A stretch of DNA of 64,000 bases. Source: Paenibacillus planticolens. Its GTDB lineage: Bacteria > Bacillota > Bacilli > Paenibacillales > NBRC-103111. The notes under the pieces are model-generated. The model did not search any database, was not told the origin of the DNA, and saw only the letters and a list, made by a program, of their open reading frames with translations. The translations under genes and the position numbers were made by a program. Numbering within the stretch: the first letter of the stretch is position 1; each line of letters begins with the position of its first letter. The DNA lies in assembly GCF_013141725.1 (NCBI RefSeq), contig NZ_WHNZ01000039.1, forward strand, positions 248,001-312,000, in the 5' to 3' direction. This document shows positions 33,889 to 42,938 of this stretch, in pieces.

Positions 33889-35552
33889 TCTGTAATGATC
33901 GTGAGAATGACCGGCCGCCGGCCCGTTTTCTCATAAAAGAAACGTCCCAGCACGTCCTTTACGTTAATTTTCAGCACACTCCATTGGTTCAACTGCTCTT
34001 GCCCCGTCTGCAGTCTATTCACCGTATCCGCTGCGAGAATACTCGCTTGGTCGATGAGATCCTCGGACTCCCGCACGTAGACGAATCCTCTAGAGATGAT
34101 ATCGGGGCCCGATAAAATTTTGCCGTCTGTTTTGCTTAGCAGGAGAACGACGATCAGAATTCCCTCCTCCGAAAGCTGCTTCCGGTCGCGCAGCACAATA
34201 TTCCCTACATCGCCCAAACCATCGACCAGCGTATTGCCTGCGGTGACTTTGCGGCTCTGCGTTGCTGCTTCCCCTTTGATATCTACAACGTCACCATTCT
34301 TCAAAATGAAAATGTTTGCAGGCTCGACGCCGACAGATTCCGCCAAAATACGGTGCTGATGCAGCATACGGTACTCGCCGTGAATGGGAATAAAATACTT
34401 CGGCTTCATGAGCGTCAGCATGAGTTTAAGCTCTTCCTGGCTGCCATGGCCGGAAACATGCATGCCGGTATGCGAGCTTGAGCCATAGACGACCTCCGCC
34501 CCAAGGCTAAACAAATTGTCTACTGTTTTGGATACATTGCGTTCATTGCCCGGAATCGGCGATGAGGATAGGATGACCGTATCTCCCCGGAGGATTTCTA
34601 CATTCCTGTAGTTCGAACGGGATAGCCGCGACAAGGCGGCCATCGGCTCTCCCTGACTGCCTGTACATAGAATGGCAACGCGATCGGGTGCCAGACTGCC
34701 AATCTCGCCCGCTTCCACCAGCATGCCGTCAGGAACAGTCAGATAGCCAAGCTCGGAAGCGACTTTCACGACGTTCACCATACTGCGGCCGAGCAAAGCC
34801 AGCCTGCGGTTCGTCGCTTCCGCGGCGTCAATAATTTGTTGCAGCCTGTGCACATTGGAAGCGAAGGTGGCAATGAACACTTTTTGCTTAGCCTTATGAA
34901 AAGCCTCCTCGATGTGCTTCCCTACCTGGCTTTCAGAAGGCGTATAGCCCGGGCGCTCCGCATTCGTGCTCTCGGATAGCAGAAGCATAACTCCTTTAGA
35001 GCCGATCTCCGCCATTTTATGAATATCCGGATATTGATTATTGACCGGCGTAAGGTCGAACTTGAAATCTCCCGTATGGACAACCGTTCCCTCCGGGGTA
35101 TGGAAAACAACCCCCAAACAATCGGGAATGCTGTGGTTTGTCTTGAAAAAGGTGGACGTGATGCCGCCCAGCTCAATCGTCGAATCGGAGCTAATCTCGA
35201 TGAGCTCCGTATTGGCAAGCAGGCGGGCTTCCCTCAGCTTGCCTTCTATGAGCCCAAGCGTTAAGCGGGTTGCATAGATCGGCACATTGATTTGTTTCCG
35301 AATATAGGGAATGCCCCCGATATGATCTTCATGTCCATGCGTAATCACCAGCGCACGGACCTTGTCGCTATTTTCAAGCAAATAGGTGATGTCAGGTACG
35401 ATGAGATCGACGCCAAGCAAGGTTTCATCCGGGAATTTGGAGCCGCAGTCAATGACCACAATATCATTTGCATACTGGACGACATACATATTTTTACCGA
35501 TCTCGTTGATGCCGCCTAAGGAGAAGACCGATAATTGATTCAGCTTGCTCAC
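33882..35552 (-). CDS. rnj: Ribonuclease J
   Basis: This 556-residue protein is a metallo-beta-lactamase/beta-CASP ribonuclease. It has THGHEDHIGG (about 71-80) with the metal ligands, GSQGEPMAALSRLS, SSSHTGMHVSGHGSQEELKLML, and the RNase J C-terminal region (LSEEGILIVVLLLSK, DVLGRFFYEKTGRRPVILTIITEF). It acts in cytoplasmic RNA maturation and decay. The frame runs 80 or more codons further upstream, which is not coding. I prefer the GTG at 35552 (GGGGGG 10 bases before), with the ATG at 35570 as alternative. The length of about 556 matches the family. It is probably not in the kdp operon, because a terminator lies at 35626-35671. Confidence 0.93.
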   Translation of the reverse strand: MSKLNQLSVFSLGGINEIGKNMYVVQYANDIVVIDCGSKFPDETLLGVDLIVPDITYLLENSDKVRALVITHGHEDHIGGIPYIRKQINVPIYATRLTLGLIEGKLREARLLANTELIEISSDSTIELGGITSTFFKTNHSIPDCLGVVFHTPEGTVVHTGDFKFDLTPVNNQYPDIHKMAEIGSKGVMLLLSESTNAERPGYTPSESQVGKHIEEAFHKAKQKVFIATFASNVHRLQQIIDAAEATNRRLALLGRSMVNVVKVASELGYLTVPDGMLVEAGEIGSLAPDRVAILCTGSQGEPMAALSRLSRSNYRNVEILRGDTVILSSSPIPGNERNVSKTVDNLFSLGAEVVYGSSSHTGMHVSGHGSQEELKLMLTLMKPKYFIPIHGEYRMLHQHRILAESVGVEPANIFILKNGDVVDIKGEAATQSRKVTAGNTLVDGLGDVGNIVLRDRKQLSEEGILIVVLLLSKTDGKILSGPDIISRGFVYVRESEDLIDQASILAADTVNRLQTGQEQLNQWSVLKINVKDVLGRFFYEKTGRRPVILTIITEF

Positions 35553-35625
35553 CTTAAACTTACCCCCCATGTCACTTTCATTTGCGTTAATTTTCCACAA
35601 GCGGGAGGGAAGTATACGACTTATG

Positions 35626-35671
35626 GAAAATCCCTCTAACAACAAGCAGAAGCTTGCCATTAAAGGGATTA
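35626..35671 (-). terminator. Terminator of the kdp operon
   Basis: On the minus strand AATCCCTTTA pairs with TAGAGGGATT across an inner CAAGC/GCTTG stem, followed by TTTTCC. It lies just after the kdpE stop codon. Confidence 0.8.
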
Positions 35672-35682
35672 TTGAACTACGG

Positions 35683-36378
35683 CTACTCCTGCCAAGCAAA
35701 TCGATATCCGATTCCGGGTTCCGTGAGAATATATTGGGGCCTTGTGGGATCTTCCTCAATCTTCTTCCGCAAATGGCCGACGTACACTCGCAAATATTGG
35801 CTGTCAGATTCATACTGCGAGCCGCCCCAAACCTGCTTAAGCAGCTGCCGGTGTGTCATCACGCGTCCGGCGTTAAGGGCCAGCACTTTTAACAAATCGT
35901 ATTCGGTAGGCGTCAGCTTAAGCTTCTCGCCATGCAGCTCCACGGCCCGCTGCGCCAAATCAATGACGAGATGGCCCAGCCTCAGCACCGGCTCATCCGG
36001 CGACTTGGCGATATGCCGCAAAGCGACCCGCATCCGAGCCATAAATTCGCCCATCCCAAACGGCTTCGTCACATAATCGTCCGCCCCCCGGTCCAAAGCA
36101 GCCACCTTATCCGGCTCCTGATCTTTCGCGGTAAGGATAATAATCGGAACCTGCGACCATTCCCGAATATGCCCCAAGACCTCCATCCCCGTCATATCGG
36201 GTAAGCCAAGATCAAGAACAATCAGATCGGGGCGCACCATCGTGGCCTGCAGCAGGCCTTCTTGCCCTGTGGCAGCTTCCGACGCATCGTAGCCATGCGC
36301 AGTTAACGTAACCCGCAGCAATTTGCGGATTTGCGCCTCGTCATCAATGATTAATATTTTCGCCCCTGTAAGTGTCAT
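35683..36378 (-). CDS. kdpE: KdpE response regulator
   Basis: This 231-residue regulator has a receiver domain (ILIIDDEAQIRKLLRVTL; phospho-acceptor Asp56 in IVLDLGLPD) and an OmpR-type DNA-binding domain ending GIGYRFAWQE. It overlaps the KdpD kinase gene by 35 bases. I chose the ATG at 36378 with GGAG 6 bases before it; two further in-frame ATGs lie at 36384 and 36390. It activates kdp transcription under potassium limitation or osmotic stress in known systems. It closes the kdp operon here. Confidence 0.93.
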   Translation of the reverse strand: MTLTGAKILIIDDEAQIRKLLRVTLTAHGYDASEAATGQEGLLQATMVRPDLIVLDLGLPDMTGMEVLGHIREWSQVPIIILTAKDQEPDKVAALDRGADDYVTKPFGMGEFMARMRVALRHIAKSPDEPVLRLGHLVIDLAQRAVELHGEKLKLTPTEYDLLKVLALNAGRVMTHRQLLKQVWGGSQYESDSQYLRVYVGHLRKKIEEDPTRPQYILTEPGIGYRFAWQE

Positions 36379-37909
36379 ATCCATCTCCATCTTTCTCAGC
36401 AAATTGAAGCGGCAGGCTGATGCGAAAAACCGTTCCCTGCGGCTCGTTTTTGCTCGCCGTAATTTGCCCGCCATGCGCCTCCACAATACTTTTGCAGATT
36501 GCAAGCCCTAAGCCTGTTCCGGGAATATGCTTCGTCAACTGCCCTCTGTAGAACTTCTCGAACACGCGCTGGAATTCTCCCGGAGCCATGCCGATCCCCT
36601 TATCCCCAATGGACAAATGAAGCATCTCCCGGTCGTAGTCCGCCTCAATAACAATCTCGCTTCCTTCCGGCGAATACTTGATGCTATTGCTGAGCACATT
36701 GATCAGTACTTGTTCGATCAGCACATCATCCACGGGAACCGATGGAAGTTCGGGAGCAAAGCGAATGCTCACCTTTCTGCTCTGCAAAGCATCCCCCAAC
36801 TGCGCAAGCGCAACGCCCACAATGTCTTCGATGCCGCACCACATTTTATTGAGCCGCAGCATGCCGCTTTCAATCCGAACCATGCCCAACAGATTGCCTA
36901 CCAGCCGGTTCATCCGGGTCGAACCCTCGCGAATCGTAAGCAGCAGCTCGCGTCTGTCTTCCGGGCTAAACACGGCTTCCCCTTCTAACAGGCCGGTCAC
37001 CGAGCCGATGATAGCGGCCAATGGCGTCCTTAGCTCGTGCGAAAGAGAGTCCAGAAGTGCCGTCCTGAGCTTCTCCGACTCCGCCGTAAGCTGCGCCACT
37101 TTCGCTTCATTCGCCAGTTTGACGCGCGATATCGCCACCGCCGCCAAGTCCGCGAGCGCTTCGATGGTCCGAAGCAGCTCCGGCATTTGGGGCAGGCTGT
37201 AATCGCGGGCATCGACGGCTAATACGCCGTGCATTTGGCGAGCCGTATGCAGGGGGACGTGAAGCTGGGACGACTCCCGCAAGGCTGCTGTCCCGCGGCC
37301 TGCCAGCGCCTGATGCTCGTATACCCAAGCCGCGATGGACAAATGCGATTCATCCTTCGCCCACTCGAAGCCATCCTTGGAATAGGCTTCTACTTGCTGC
37401 ACGCCCAGCGCATTCGGCAAAATGATGGCAACCCTCGTATTCAGCGTATCGGAAACATGCTGCACGATATGGTGAAGCAGTACGTCGATATCTGAGATCG
37501 CCGTAATTTTCCGGCTTAGCTCATACAAGGCAGCTGTGCTCGCCTCACGCTGCTGCGCTTGGTGAAATTGGTCCCGGAGCTTGGAGGCCAAGCTCGCGGT
37601 CAGGGCAGCAACGGATAAAAAGACAAGAAAGGAGATCAAGTAACGCAAATCGGCAACGCTAAGACTAAATAAGGGAGGAACGAATAAGAAATCGAACGAC
37701 AATACCCCTGCGGCCGCAGCGAAAAAAGAGGGGCCTCTCCCCCAACGTACGGCACTGAAAAGAACCGGAACTAAATAAAGAAGCGCAATATTCACAAGCC
37801 CCAGAAAGGAGCCGAATGTTTTGAAAAATACGGTTGCAAGGGCAATGAAAAGAGCTGTGCTCCCATACGCTTGCCAGCTAACCCAGCCATCCATGCGTTT
37901 ATTCGTCAT
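36344..37909 (-). CDS. kdpD: KdpD kinase half (DUF4118-GAF-HisKA-HATPase)
   Basis: This 521-residue protein corresponds to the C-terminal half of the classic KdpD sensor kinase. Four membrane helices with the DUF4118 pattern (FIALATVFFKTFGSFLGLVNIALLYLVPVLFSAVRWGRGP) occupy about 15-105. A GAF-like region follows (about 125-260), then HisKA with His291 in SLSHELRTPLAAIIG, and an HATPase domain with GTGLGLAICK. The N-terminal KdpD/USP sensor is missing here and is encoded as a separate protein just upstream (4-base gap). AAGG precedes the ATG weakly. Confidence 0.93.
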   Translation of the reverse strand: MTNKRMDGWVSWQAYGSTALFIALATVFFKTFGSFLGLVNIALLYLVPVLFSAVRWGRGPSFFAAAAGVLSFDFLFVPPLFSLSVADLRYLISFLVFLSVAALTASLASKLRDQFHQAQQREASTAALYELSRKITAISDIDVLLHHIVQHVSDTLNTRVAIILPNALGVQQVEAYSKDGFEWAKDESHLSIAAWVYEHQALAGRGTAALRESSQLHVPLHTARQMHGVLAVDARDYSLPQMPELLRTIEALADLAAVAISRVKLANEAKVAQLTAESEKLRTALLDSLSHELRTPLAAIIGSVTGLLEGEAVFSPEDRRELLLTIREGSTRMNRLVGNLLGMVRIESGMLRLNKMWCGIEDIVGVALAQLGDALQSRKVSIRFAPELPSVPVDDVLIEQVLINVLSNSIKYSPEGSEIVIEADYDREMLHLSIGDKGIGMAPGEFQRVFEKFYRGQLTKHIPGTGLGLAICKSIVEAHGGQITASKNEPQGTVFRISLPLQFAEKDGDGYDTYRGENINH

Positions 37910-37913
37910 ATCG

Positions 37914-40220
37914 TCATTTTACCTTATTTCCCGATGTTTGCCACATCGCATAGTCAGCAACAATCAGTACATCCATCTGGCGGGCTAATGGCAGCAGCTT
38001 ACGGACCATCGCATCTTTCCATACGATGATTTGCGTCGCTCCCGCTCCGCTTGCCAGAGCGGCAAACACTTGCGGAATCTGTTTACGGCTTGCGACCTCC
38101 GTATAGGAAAACTCGCCCCCCAATGTGGCGGTCAATTTCTCCAAAGCCTCCAGCCTGGGTCCAAGCTCGCCGTCGGCGCCCCTTGCGATAAAGCTTACAT
38201 GCCATGCGGCTTTCAACCGATGGGCGATGCGAAAGCCCCGGCGAATCAAACGGTCGGCTTGAGCGCTTTCCGTCACGCACACATAGATCACTTCTTTCCT
38301 TCGCCATGGTCCGCGAAGCGAGCTTTTCCGCTCCATCGACTCCAACCGCTCATCGACGTCGTCCGCAATTTCGCGCAGCGCAAGCTCCCGCAGGGCAATC
38401 AGATTGCCCGTTTTGAAAAAATGACGGAGCGCCTGCTCGACCTTGGCCATTGCATAAATTTTGCCCTCTCTCATGCGCAGCTGCAGGGCTCCGGGGGCGA
38501 CGTCGATGAGCTGCACCTCATCCGCAGCTCGAAGCAGGCTGTCCGGGACCGTTTCCCGCACGCGAATCCCTGTGATTTGTTCCACTGCGTCATTCAAGCT
38601 CTCCAGATGCTGTACGTTCACGGTCGCAATGACCGAAATACCCGCCTCCAGAATGTCCAGCACATCTTCAAATCGTTTCTTGTGCTTGCTCCCGGGTACA
38701 TTCGTATGCGCCAATTCGTCGACCAAGACCACTTCCGGCCGCAGACGGATAATCGCTTCCGTACCCATTTCCTCAAGCCGTACATTCTGATACGGAATTT
38801 CCGCCCTCGGGACGATCTCCAGCTCGCCAATCTGCTGAATAGTCTCTTTGCGCCCATGCGTTTCGAGCAAGCTGATCTTCACGTCGATTCCCTTCTTGAG
38901 CAAATCATTGCCTTCCCGCAGCATGGTGTACGTCTTGCCAACGCCGGGGGCGGCTCCGATGTAAACCTTGAAGCGGCCGCGTTTGATTTTCTCGATCTTC
39001 GCTTGCACTTCCTGCCTGCTTAAACGCTTATATTTGTAAGGCTCCTTAACGGCTTGGATGTGAGCGGGAAGAATGCGTTCCCCCTCTTGGGAAGCCCGGT
39101 CGGCCACTAAGAACAGGTCGATATTTTTCGTTCTTTTGAGCAAGCCATTGATGACGGAGCCTTGCACCAAAGTTTGCCACCGCGTTTGCCGGGAATGCCC
39201 CATGACAATGCGCGTGACTTTATGGCTGGTCGCATAATCAACCAGCATTTGCGGGATGCAGCGGCGGTTCCGCAGCGGAAGCTCCTCAAATTTGGCGCCG
39301 ATTTTCTCCACAAGCTTCATCATAGATCTGCGGAAGGCCGCCCCTTCCTTCGTAAGCGGCTTATTCACTTTGCGCAGTGTGATCACATGCAGGTCGCCAT
39401 TCAGTCTTTTGGCGATCTGCTGTCCCCGGCGCACATAAATGGAGCCGTTCCAATGATATTGCGTGGTGACCAATATCCGCTCCATCGCTCCGGAAGGTCC
39501 GGAGAAGCCCATTTGTTCGCGGTGCTCCTCCAAGGATTCGTTGACATCCTCCGCTACCAGACGCAGCGCCAGCTCCCGCAATACCCCCAAGTTGCCGCGC
39601 TTGAAGACGGCAGCCGCTTGATTGCCCTTGAGATGCCCGGCTTCGAGCCGATTCAGTATCATCTCCGGCGTCGCGTCGATTAACCGGACCTCATCCGCCA
39701 GTTCCAACGTGTCGGAGGGAACGCAGTGAGCCACTTCGATGCCTGTCAGCTTATGCGCAACTTCCATCGCCTCTTCCAACTCATACACATTCACTGTGGT
39801 AATGACACTGATGTCATGGGAGAGTAAGAACTTGATATCCTCCAGCCTTGTCGGAAAAGGGGCATCGGAACGGTTCCGATGGGCTAACCCGTCTACGAGG
39901 ACAACCTCCGGATTTCTTTGGATCAACGCATCCAAATTCAAATCTTTTTGTTCCACGCCGTCCTTCATCCAATGAATGCTCGGCACCCGCTCCAAATCGC
40001 CCAGCTGTTCCACGGTTTCCGGTCTCTGCAGCGTCGAGACCGCACAGATGACTACATCGATGCCTTGGCCTTTCAGGTTATGCCCCTCCCGAAGCATATG
40101 ATACGTTTTCCCTGAGCCGCTGACCGCTCCTATATAAATTTTCAAGCTGCCGCGATGCAGTTTGGATATGGAGATTAAAATCTCTTCCGGTGTTTTTCGT
40201 TTGAACCCGTCCACAGGCAT
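37914..40220 (-). CDS. Tandem-duplicated KdpD/USP sensor protein
   Basis: This 768-residue soluble protein contains two complete copies of the KdpD N-terminal region, each with a P-loop domain followed by a USP domain. In copy 1 the Walker A is GAVSGSGKT (31-39) and the Walker B region is VLVDGLAHRNRSD (about 107-119). In copy 2 they are GAAPGVGKT (422-430) and VLVDELAHTNVPG (about 498-510), the classic KdpD forms. Copy 1 keeps the P-loop Lys but has Gly instead of Glu after the Walker B Asp. USP-like domains lie at about 248-375 and 640-765. I chose the ATG at 40220 with AGAGGAG just before it. The DNA-level separation from the kinase gene is four bases. Confidence 0.92.
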   Translation of the reverse strand: MPVDGFKRKTPEEILISISKLHRGSLKIYIGAVSGSGKTYHMLREGHNLKGQGIDVVICAVSTLQRPETVEQLGDLERVPSIHWMKDGVEQKDLNLDALIQRNPEVVLVDGLAHRNRSDAPFPTRLEDIKFLLSHDISVITTVNVYELEEAMEVAHKLTGIEVAHCVPSDTLELADEVRLIDATPEMILNRLEAGHLKGNQAAAVFKRGNLGVLRELALRLVAEDVNESLEEHREQMGFSGPSGAMERILVTTQYHWNGSIYVRRGQQIAKRLNGDLHVITLRKVNKPLTKEGAAFRRSMMKLVEKIGAKFEELPLRNRRCIPQMLVDYATSHKVTRIVMGHSRQTRWQTLVQGSVINGLLKRTKNIDLFLVADRASQEGERILPAHIQAVKEPYKYKRLSRQEVQAKIEKIKRGRFKVYIGAAPGVGKTYTMLREGNDLLKKGIDVKISLLETHGRKETIQQIGELEIVPRAEIPYQNVRLEEMGTEAIIRLRPEVVLVDELAHTNVPGSKHKKRFEDVLDILEAGISVIATVNVQHLESLNDAVEQITGIRVRETVPDSLLRAADEVQLIDVAPGALQLRMREGKIYAMAKVEQALRHFFKTGNLIALRELALREIADDVDERLESMERKSSLRGPWRRKEVIYVCVTESAQADRLIRRGFRIAHRLKAAWHVSFIARGADGELGPRLEALEKLTATLGGEFSYTEVASRKQIPQVFAALASGAGATQIIVWKDAMVRKLLPLARQMDVLIVADYAMWQTSGNKVK

Positions 40221-40287
40221 CCTGCTCCTCTTTCCTGAAAATAGCGCAGAAACCACTCGCCATTGTGTGGGAGTGGTTCCCTGCCGA

Positions 40288-40851
40288 TTACAATTTCACT
40301 TGCTTCAGCAGTTCCATATTCAGTTCCGTCACATTGACCCTGGGCTCCCCGAAAACCCCGAGCTGCCGCGCTTTCGTTTGCCGGTCAACCAGATCGTTCA
40401 ACTGCCGCTCGGCAATGCCCGTTTCCTTGCTAATCCTCGGCACTTGGGCTTTAGCTCCCTCCGGCGACAAATCCGGATCAAAGCCAGAGCCGGACACCGT
40501 CACAAGATCAGCGGGAATATCGCTTAGCGCAGCATTTTCTTTCTTCAATGCATCGACTTTCTCCTGCATGGCCGCTGCATAGTCGCTTGATGCTACGGCT
40601 GTATTGGAGCCGGACGAAGCGGTAGGATCATACCCTGCCGCAGAGGCCCGGGGATGAAAAAGCTTAGGCGACTCAAAGCCCTGGGCCAGCAATTCCGACC
40701 CTATGACAACCCCATTCGATTCTATGAGACTCCCATTGGCTTGTTTGGGGAACAACACCTGCGCAACGCCTGTCGTTGCAAGCGGATAAATCAGCCCACA
40801 GACGATCATGAACAGTACAGACGCGCGAATAGCTATGAAAACCGATTTCAT
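40288..40851 (-). CDS. kdpC: KdpC subunit of the K+-transporting ATPase
   Basis: This 187-residue protein has one N-terminal membrane helix (FIAIRASVLFMIVCGLIYPL) and the KdpC pattern QGFESPKLFHPRASAAGYDPTASSGSN, with the C-terminal VSGSGFDPDLSPEGAKAQVPRISK and VNVTELNMELLK. It stabilises the KdpA-KdpB complex at the outer face. The 21-base gap to kdpB and 67-base gap to the KdpD-sensor gene fit one transcript. Confidence 0.97.
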   Translation of the reverse strand: MKSVFIAIRASVLFMIVCGLIYPLATTGVAQVLFPKQANGSLIESNGVVIGSELLAQGFESPKLFHPRASAAGYDPTASSGSNTAVASSDYAAAMQEKVDALKKENAALSDIPADLVTVSGSGFDPDLSPEGAKAQVPRISKETGIAERQLNDLVDRQTKARQLGVFGEPRVNVTELNMELLKQVKL

Positions 40852-40872
40852 ACCGCGATCTCCTCGTTTCTT

Positions 40873-42915
40873 TTATACAATGTTTAAGCCATGAAGCACC
40901 ATATCGATGATTTTAATGCCGACAAACGGCACAATGACACCGCCGAGGCCATACACGAGCACATTTCGCGACAACAATTTATTCGCCGACATCGCCCGGT
41001 ACTTTACGCCTTTCATAGCAATAGGAACCAGCAGCGGAATGATGATGGCGTTGAAAATAAGCGCTGATAAAATCGCCGATTCCGGCGAGGCCAGATTCAT
41101 AATATTCAAAGATTGCAGCTGCGGCATGGCGAGAATAAACATCGCAGGGATGATGGCGAAATACTTGGCGATATCATTGGCAATGGAGAACGTCGTTAAG
41201 GCACCGCGGGTTATCAGCAACTGCTTGCCGATGGAGATGACCGAAAGCAGCTTGGTCGGATCGGAGTCCAGATCGATCATGTTCGCCGCTTCTTTGGCAG
41301 CCATTGTTCCTGAATTCATCGCAAGTCCTACATCCGCTTGCGCAAGCGCAGGAGCGTCATTCGTTCCGTCGCCTGTCATAGCTACCAATTTCCCCTCTTG
41401 CTGCTCTTTTTTAATCGCGGCGATTTTATCTTCCGGCTTCGCCTCGGCAATAAACTCGTCTACGCCGGCCTCCAGCGCAATCGTTGCCGCTGTCAGCGGG
41501 TTATCCCCTGTACACATCACCGTTTTGATGCCCATAGCCCGCAGCTCGGCGAATCGTTCCTTCAAACCCGGCTTTACCGTGTCCTTGAGGTAAATCACGC
41601 CGTAAATCCGCCCGCCTACGGCAACCGCGAGCGGCGTACCGCCGGCCTTGGCGATTCGATTCGAGATCGCTTCAAGATCCCCAGGGATTTTGCCGCCAAG
41701 CCCGGCCGCATATTTCTGAATGGCATCTACTGCGCCTTTGCGGACTTGGATACCATCTGGCAGATTCAGCCCGGACATCCGGGTATCTGCCGAGAACTCC
41801 ACGATTTGGGCGGTTTCGTAGGCGCTGGCCGGCCAAGCCGTGCCGAGCTTATTCGCCAACTCCACAATGGAGCGTCCTTCCGGGGTTTCGTCCTTCACAG
41901 ACGCCTGCAGGGCGGCAATCGTCAAATCTTTGACAGGCACCCCGTTCACAGGGATGAACTCCGAAGCCATCCGATTCCCGAAGGTAATCGTCCCCGTTTT
42001 ATCCAAAATCATCGTATCAATATCGCCGGCCGCTTCAACCGCTTTGCCGGACATCGCCAGCACGTTGAATTGGGTGACCCGGTCCATACCCGCGATACCG
42101 ATCGCGGACAAGAGACCGCCGATGGTCGTCGGAATAAGACATACCAACAGGGCAATCAATGTGGAAATTTCCAATTTCACGCCTAAATATTGAGCCATCG
42201 GAACCATGGTCACGATGACAATCAAGAAAATCAGAGTTAACACCGCAAGCAGTGTCGTTAGCGCAATCTCATTCGGTGTTTTCTGTCTTTTGGCGCCTTC
42301 GACGAGCGCAATCATGCGATCCAGGAACGATTCGCCCGGATCGGTCGTCACTTTGACCACGATGTAGTCGGAAGCGACCCGCGTCCCGCCCGTCACCGAT
42401 GAAAAATCGCCCCCCGCCTCCTTGATGACAGGAGCGGACTCGCCTGTAATCGCCGATTCGTCAATAGAGGCTAATCCTTCGATAATTTCGCCGTCAGAGG
42501 GGATAATTTCCCCGATTTCAATACGGATGATATCTCCTTTGCGCAGAGCAGTCGAAGACACTTCCTCATAAGTGCCGTCCTGATGAACCAACCTGGCCTT
42601 CGTATCCGATTTCGTCTTTCGCAGCGTATCCGCCTGCGCTTTGCCCCGGCCTTCGGCCAATGCTTCTGCGAAGTTGGCAAACAGCAGCGTAAAGAGCAGA
42701 ATCAAGAATACGGCGATATTATAAGCCCGCCCCACTTCCGTCGAGCCGAATAAATCCGGCACTAAGGAGAGCAGAAGCGTAATGGCCGTCCCGATTTCTA
42801 CGACAAACATCACCGGGTTCTTCATCATCACCCAAGGATTTAACTTTTTAAAAGAATCTATGATTGCTTGGTTCACTATGTCTCTCGTTAACGTTTTTTT
42901 ACGTTCCACAGCCAT
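40873..42915 (-). CDS. kdpB: KdpB, catalytic P-type ATPase subunit
   Basis: This 680-residue P-type ATPase has the phosphorylation motif DKTGT with Asp305, the actuator TGES (158-161), IPTTIGGLLSAIGIAGMDRV, and MTGDGTNDAPALAQADVG. This is the KdpB type. It hydrolyses ATP to drive K+ uptake through KdpA. I chose the ATG at 42915, since GGGAGG lies 6 bases before it; the first ATG of the frame (42921) abuts the ribosome binding site. Confidence 0.97.
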   Translation of the reverse strand: MAVERKKTLTRDIVNQAIIDSFKKLNPWVMMKNPVMFVVEIGTAITLLLSLVPDLFGSTEVGRAYNIAVFLILLFTLLFANFAEALAEGRGKAQADTLRKTKSDTKARLVHQDGTYEEVSSTALRKGDIIRIEIGEIIPSDGEIIEGLASIDESAITGESAPVIKEAGGDFSSVTGGTRVASDYIVVKVTTDPGESFLDRMIALVEGAKRQKTPNEIALTTLLAVLTLIFLIVIVTMVPMAQYLGVKLEISTLIALLVCLIPTTIGGLLSAIGIAGMDRVTQFNVLAMSGKAVEAAGDIDTMILDKTGTITFGNRMASEFIPVNGVPVKDLTIAALQASVKDETPEGRSIVELANKLGTAWPASAYETAQIVEFSADTRMSGLNLPDGIQVRKGAVDAIQKYAAGLGGKIPGDLEAISNRIAKAGGTPLAVAVGGRIYGVIYLKDTVKPGLKERFAELRAMGIKTVMCTGDNPLTAATIALEAGVDEFIAEAKPEDKIAAIKKEQQEGKLVAMTGDGTNDAPALAQADVGLAMNSGTMAAKEAANMIDLDSDPTKLLSVISIGKQLLITRGALTTFSIANDIAKYFAIIPAMFILAMPQLQSLNIMNLASPESAILSALIFNAIIIPLLVPIAMKGVKYRAMSANKLLSRNVLVYGLGGVIVPFVGIKIIDMVLHGLNIV

Positions 42916-42938
42916 GTTCATCCTCCCTCTCTACTCGC

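Noticed and set aside
38031..39023. 330-codon plus-strand frame
   Set aside because: Antisense shadow of the KdpD-sensor gene on the other strand.
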